Positions 60,936 to 64,000 of a stretch of 64,000 nucleotides of DNA are shown here, piece after piece. The stretch covers positions 248,001 through 312,000 of the forward strand of contig NZ_OY780957.1 of NCBI RefSeq assembly GCF_963675985.1, read 5' to 3'. The translations under genes were made by a program, and so were the position numbers. The notes under the pieces were generated by a model, which ran no database searches, had not been told where the DNA came from, and saw only the letters and a program-made list of their open reading frames with translations. This stretch comes from an uncultured Roseibium sp. Its GTDB lineage: Bacteria; Pseudomonadota; Alphaproteobacteria; Rhizobiales; Stappiaceae. Positions within the stretch are counted from its first letter, which is position 1; every line of letters begins with the position of its first letter.

Positions 60936-62731
60936 CAACCATGCAGACACCCAACGGGTTCAATCTCGATACCTCCGGCCAGCGCGTCGTCGTCGATCCG
61001 GTCACCCGCATCGAAGGTCACATGCGCTGCGAGGTGAACATCGACGAGGAAAACGTCATCCGCAACGCGGTCTCGACCGGCACCATGTGGCGCGGTCTGG
61101 AAGTGATCCTGAAAGGCCGCGACCCGCGCGACGCCTGGGCCTTCACCCAGCGCATCTGCGGCGTGTGCACCGGCACCCACGCGCTCACCTCGGTGCGCGC
61201 CGTGGAAGATGCACTCAAGATCGATATCCCGGAAAACGCCAACTCGATCCGCAACATCATGCAGCTGTCGCTGCAGGTGCACGATCACCTGGTACACTTC
61301 TATCACCTGCATGCGCTCGACTGGGTCAATCCGGTCAATGCGCTCAAGGCCGATCCGAAGGCGACCTCCCAACTGCAGCAGACGATTTCCCCGCATCATC
61401 CCAAGTCGTCGCCAGGCTACTTCCGCGATGTCCAGAACAGGCTGAAAAAATTCGTCGAATCCGGCCAGCTCGGCCCGTTCAAGAACGGCTACTGGACCAA
61501 TCCCGCCTATCTGCTTCCGCCGGAAGCCGACCTGATGGCCGTGACCCATTATCTGGAGGCGCTCGACTTCCAGAAGGAAATCATGACCACGCGCACGATC
61601 TTCGGCGGCAAGGACACCCATCCGAACTGGCTCGTCGGCGGAGTGCCCTGTGCCATCAACATGGACGGCGACATGGCCGCCGGCGCGCCGATCAACATGG
61701 AACGGCTCAACTATGTATCCGGCGTCATCGACCGCACCCTGGACTTCGTGAAGAACGTCTATCTCCCCGACCTGTTCGCCATCGCCCAGTTCTACAAGGG
61801 CTGGCTCTACGGCGGCGGCCTGTCGGGCCAGAGCGTGCTCGCCTATGGCGACATCCCGGACAAGGCCAACGACTATTCGGCCGGCAACCTGATGATGCCG
61901 CAAGGCGCGATCATCGACGGCAACCTCAAGGAAGTGCATGAGATCGATCTCCGCGATCCGGACCAGATCCAGGAATTCGTGCCCCACTCCTGGTACGCCT
62001 ACCCGGACGAAAAGAAGGGTCTGCACCCCTGGGACGGCATCACCGAGCCGAACTACGCGCTCGGGCCCAACCTGATCGGCACGAAGACCAATATCGTCAA
62101 CATCGACGAGAGCGCGAAATATTCCTGGATCAAGGCGCCGCGCTGGCGCGGTCACGCGATGGAAGTCGGGCCGCTCGCCCGCTACGTCGTCGGCTACGCC
62201 CAGGGCCATGAATATTTCACCGAGCAGATCAACCGGACCCTGAAGACCCTCGACGTGCCGGTCACCGCCCTGTTCTCCACCCTCGGCCGCACCGCGGCCC
62301 GGGCGCTGGAATGCGAGTGGGCTGCCGAAATGCAGCGCTACTTCATGGACAAGCTGATCGCCAACATCAAGGCTGGCGACTCCGCCACCGCCAATGTGGA
62401 GAAGTTCGATCCCGCAACCTGGCCGACAGAGGTCAAAGGCGTCGGCTTCACCGAAGCGCCGCGCGGCGCCTTGGCCCACTGGATCAAGATCAAGGACACC
62501 AAGATCGACAACTACCAGTGCGTCGTGCCGACCACCTGGAACGGCAGCCCGCGCGACAACGACGGCAACATCGGCGCCTTCGAGGCCTCGCTCATGAACA
62601 CCAAGGTGGAGCGGCCGGAAGAACCCGTCGAAATCCTGCGCACGCTGCATTCCTTCGACCCGTGCCTTGCCTGCTCCACCCATGTCATGGGTCCGGACGG
62701 CGAGGAACTGGCCGACGTCAAGGTCCGTTGA
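60932..62731 (+). CDS. hupL: Uptake [NiFe] hydrogenase large subunit
   Basis: A 599-residue large subunit of the group 1 membrane-bound type. Nickel ligands Cys76 and Cys79 are in RICGVCTGTH, and Cys578/Cys581 in DPCLACSTH (576-584). The 15-residue tail after His584 (VMGPDGEELADVKVR) is the usual maturation peptide removed by HupD. Its ATG overlaps the hupS stop by 4 bases. It is exported with HupS as a complex and oxidises H2 in the periplasm, feeding electrons through HupS to HupC. Confidence 0.95.
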   Translation: MTTMQTPNGFNLDTSGQRVVVDPVTRIEGHMRCEVNIDEENVIRNAVSTGTMWRGLEVILKGRDPRDAWAFTQRICGVCTGTHALTSVRAVEDALKIDIPENANSIRNIMQLSLQVHDHLVHFYHLHALDWVNPVNALKADPKATSQLQQTISPHHPKSSPGYFRDVQNRLKKFVESGQLGPFKNGYWTNPAYLLPPEADLMAVTHYLEALDFQKEIMTTRTIFGGKDTHPNWLVGGVPCAINMDGDMAAGAPINMERLNYVSGVIDRTLDFVKNVYLPDLFAIAQFYKGWLYGGGLSGQSVLAYGDIPDKANDYSAGNLMMPQGAIIDGNLKEVHEIDLRDPDQIQEFVPHSWYAYPDEKKGLHPWDGITEPNYALGPNLIGTKTNIVNIDESAKYSWIKAPRWRGHAMEVGPLARYVVGYAQGHEYFTEQINRTLKTLDVPVTALFSTLGRTAARALECEWAAEMQRYFMDKLIANIKAGDSATANVEKFDPATWPTEVKGVGFTEAPRGALAHWIKIKDTKIDNYQCVVPTTWNGSPRDNDGNIGAFEASLMNTKVERPEEPVEILRTLHSFDPCLACSTHVMGPDGEELADVKVR

Positions 62732-62744
62732 GGGAGGAAAGATC

Positions 62745-62858
62745 ATGTCGAACGCAATGAAAGAAGCATGCTGGTTCCCCGGCATCGCCTCGACGGAGCC
62801 CGCCTCTGCGAGCCGACGTCATGGCGACCGGTGGACGGGAGGGCGCGATGACCGTTGA
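62745..62858 (+). CDS. Small ORF between hupL and hupC (37 aa)
   Basis: A 37-codon frame starting MSNAMKEACWFPGIAS and ending GGRDDR, preceded by GGGAGGAAAG five to seven bases upstream, the strongest ribosome site in this stretch. It overlaps the hupC start by 11 bases and could couple hupC translation to hupL. I know of no hydrogenase subunit matching it; it may be a leader peptide or a remnant. Whether it is made as a protein is unknown. Confidence 0.4.
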   Translation: MSNAMKEACWFPGIASTEPASASRRHGDRWTGGRDDR

Positions 62859-63558
62859 GACCACCGCCCACAAGGAAGAGGCCGTCTATGTCTATGAGGC
62901 GCCGGTGCGCATCTGGCACTGGATCAATGCCCTGGCGATCCTCGTCCTTGGCGTCACCGGCTATCTGATCGGATCGCCGCTGCCGTCCATCCACGGCGAA
63001 CCGTCGTTCCACTTCCTGTTCGGCTGGATCCGGTTCCTGCATTTTACCGCCGGCTATATCCTGGCCGTCGGCATTCTGCTTCGGATCTACTGGGCCTTTG
63101 TCGGCAACAAGCACGCCCGACAGATCTTCCTGCCACCGGTCTGGCGGGGGAGCTTCTGGAAGGAACTCGTCCACGAGATCAAGTGGTACGCCATGATCAC
63201 CAGTGCGCCGCTGAAATACGCCGGCCACAATCCGCTCGCGACCATCGTCATGCACGTCATGTTCGTCTGGACGATCGTCTTCATGATCGTCACCGGCTTT
63301 GCGCTATACGGCGAAGGTGCGGGCATGGGATCCTGGCAGTACACGATGTTCTCGAGCTGGGTCATCCCCCTGTTCGGCCAGAGCCAGGACGTTCACACCT
63401 GGCACCACCTGGGCCTGTGGGTGATCGTGAGCTTCGTGATCGTCCACATCTATGCCGCGGTCCGCGAGGACATCATGTCCCGGCAGTCGATCATCTCGTC
63501 CATGTTCTCCGGCTGGCGAACCTTCCGGGACGACAAACCGGCGGACGATCAACACTAG
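62848..63558 (+). CDS. hupC: Hydrogenase-associated b-type cytochrome
   Basis: A 236-residue HupC/HyaC. Four membrane helices carry haem-ligand histidines: RIWHWINALAILVLGVTGYLIG, FHFLFGWIRFLHFTAGYILAVG, MHVMFVWTIVFMIVTGFALYG and VHTWHHLGLWVIVSFVIVHIYAAV. It anchors HupSL and passes electrons from the distal cluster to quinone. The start 62848 (MTVETTAHKEE) has GGGAGG 5-11 bases upstream; a longer frame from 62821 is less likely. It is followed by a strong terminator. Confidence 0.93.
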   Translation: MTVETTAHKEEAVYVYEAPVRIWHWINALAILVLGVTGYLIGSPLPSIHGEPSFHFLFGWIRFLHFTAGYILAVGILLRIYWAFVGNKHARQIFLPPVWRGSFWKELVHEIKWYAMITSAPLKYAGHNPLATIVMHVMFVWTIVFMIVTGFALYGEGAGMGSWQYTMFSSWVIPLFGQSQDVHTWHHLGLWVIVSFVIVHIYAAVREDIMSRQSIISSMFSGWRTFRDDKPADDQH

Positions 63559-63580
63559 GGTCGGGACCCTGGCTTCATCA

Positions 63581-63599
63581 AACTGTGCACATCACAGTT
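63581..63599. repeat. Inverted repeat after hupC
   Basis: AACTGTG-cacat-CACAGTT, a perfect 7-bp repeat with a 5-base centre, begins 23 bases after the hupC stop and immediately precedes the terminator stem. It contains TGTG-N5-CACA, one base short of the CRP spacing, so it may be an RNA hairpin more than an operator. Confidence 0.5.
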
Positions 63600-63604
63600 C
63601 ACCT

Positions 63605-63635
63605 CGGCGGGACCTGACAGGTTCCGCCGTTTTTT
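63605..63635 (+). terminator. Rho-independent terminator of hupSLC
   Basis: CGGCGGGACCT-GAC-AGGTTCCGCCG forms an 11-bp stem (one G-T pair) with a 3-base loop followed by six T residues. It ends the hupSLC transcript and explains why hupD has its own promoter. Confidence 0.92.
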
Positions 63636-63819
63636 ATTCCGGATTGGAGGTTCCGCTTCCAGTCAAAAGCCTCGAGCCCGTTACAGGCTCTCCAACAGGA
63701 AGTACAGAATGGATACTTACTTTCCAATATTTTTACAAATCGGATATTTTCTAATCATATAAGTACTGCCACTTAATAAAAGACCTCATAAAAACAAGAA
63801 CATACGCGCTTCAGAAATC

Positions 63820-63834
63820 TGGCACGGCTCTTGC
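63820..63834 (+). promoter_or_regulatory. Sigma-54 promoter of hupD
   Basis: TGGCACGGCTCTTGC matches TGGCACR-N4-TTGC exactly; only the final preferred A/T is G. It is 107 bases upstream of the hupD start and mirrors the arrangement at hupS, implying the same activator. The AT-rich DNA just upstream could hold an IHF site, although no full consensus was found. Confidence 0.82.
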
Positions 63835-63941
63835 GAACCAAAATCCAACCCGCACACCGATAAAGCACTCGGAATACGCGGCGGGACTGAGAATTGCATC
63901 GCCCCTTGAAGGGAAGCGATTGCAAGAGGGAGGAATGCATT

Positions 63942-64000
63942 GTGACGTCTGACGCACCGGCCGTGCTCGTGCTCGGCATTGGCAACCTGCTGTGGGCCGA
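63942..64000 (+). CDS. hupD: Hydrogenase maturation protease HupD (5' end only)
   Basis: A GTG-initiated frame encoding MTSDAPAVLVLGIGNLLWA before the window ends. VLVLGIGNLLWADE is the N-terminal block of HupD/HyaD, the protease that trims HupL. GGGAGG stands 8 bases before GTG 63942; the nearer ATG at 63936 is out of frame and closes after five codons. The rest of the gene is outside the window. Confidence 0.85.
   Translation, partial: MTSDAPAVLVLGIGNLLWA

Larger units (their letters stand above)
63559..63941. promoter_or_regulatory. Intergenic region between hupC and hupD
   Basis: A 383-base non-coding stretch that becomes strikingly AT-rich between about 63715 and 63800. It contains an inverted repeat at 63581-63599, the hupC terminator at 63605-63635 and a sigma-54 promoter at 63820-63834. 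No other gene is visible; a 70-codon frame on the minus strand lacks a ribosome site and is probably noise. Confidence 0.65.

Noticed and set aside
60911..62785. Minus-strand open frame of 624 codons opposite hupL
   Set aside because: Shadow of hupL, which has both nickel-binding motifs.
63936..63956. ATG at 63936 as hupD start
   Set aside because: It reads only five codons before TGA; the GTG at 63942 gives the HupD N-terminal motif.
63773..63985. Minus-strand 70-codon frame in the AT-rich region upstream of hupD
   Set aside because: No ribosome site, overlaps the sigma-54 promoter and the hupD start, and its translation resembles nothing known.
1..64000. CRISPR array, tRNA or rRNA genes, prophage or insertion sequence
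   Set aside because: No regularly spaced direct repeats, no cloverleaf or rRNA-like stretches, and no integrase or transposase motifs were found by reading.

Overview
The window is GC-rich, densely packed bacterial DNA. Gene content (oxygen-tolerant HupSLC hydrogenase, TctABC/TctDE, CUT2 sugar transporter, an aerobic 2-aminobenzoyl-CoA cluster) and a CCCCCTTGAGGGGG-type intergenic palindrome suggest a metabolically versatile alphaproteobacterium, probably Hyphomicrobiales and perhaps near Stappiaceae. The phylum-level call is fairly firm; the family is inference. No rRNA, tRNA, CRISPR array, phage or insertion sequence was recognised.

Layout. 1-6.7 kb: the tail of an unidentified gene, then a peptide-modification cassette (large transglutaminase/DUF2126 protein, ATP-grasp/alpha-E fusion, small transglutaminase). 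6.7-13.6 kb (minus strand): an amide-nitrogen locus with a binding protein, a fused permease-ATPase, a formamidase, a second formamidase fused to an AraC regulator, and RidA. 13.8-20.5 kb: two divergent units, acyl-CoA dehydrogenase/alcohol dehydrogenase/TetR and a biotin-dependent acyl-CoA carboxylase, sharing a nested palindromic operator. 20.5-26.9 kb: a tripartite tricarboxylate transporter with its two-component system and an extra periplasmic protein. 26.9-31 kb: a ThDP enzyme and an FCD-type GntR regulator divergent from an FAD-linked hydroxyacid dehydrogenase. 31-37.4 kb: TamA/TamB outer-membrane assembly.

37.4-45.4 kb: a sugar locus (FAH-family hydrolase, GntR regulator, binding protein, double ATPase, two permeases, SMP-30 lactonase) that fits uptake and non-phosphorylative oxidation of a sugar; two boxes matching the FadR-subfamily operator flank the regulator promoter. 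45.5-45.7 kb: a 172-bp palindromic repeat. 45.7-53.2 kb (minus strand): a CoA-dependent aerobic 2-aminobenzoate degradation operon (ligase, monooxygenase/reductase, dehydrogenases, hydratase, MarR regulator, a RidA-like protein without the usual arginine). 53.4-54.4 kb: a ketopantoate reductase-like gene.

54.5-64 kb: two different [NiFe] hydrogenases in tandem. The first is a cytoplasmic group 3b, NAD(P)-linked type whose operon contains a stand-alone cyclic-nucleotide-binding protein. The second is a membrane-bound HupSLC with all six cysteines of the oxygen-tolerant proximal cluster, preceded by a near-consensus sigma-54 promoter with upstream palindromes. A second sigma-54 promoter precedes a hupD-like maturation gene cut by the window end. 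The points most worth following up are the AraC-formamidase fusion, the nested TetR operator, the CNB protein in the hydrogenase operon, and the regulatory palindromes in front of the hydrogenase and aminobenzoate operons.
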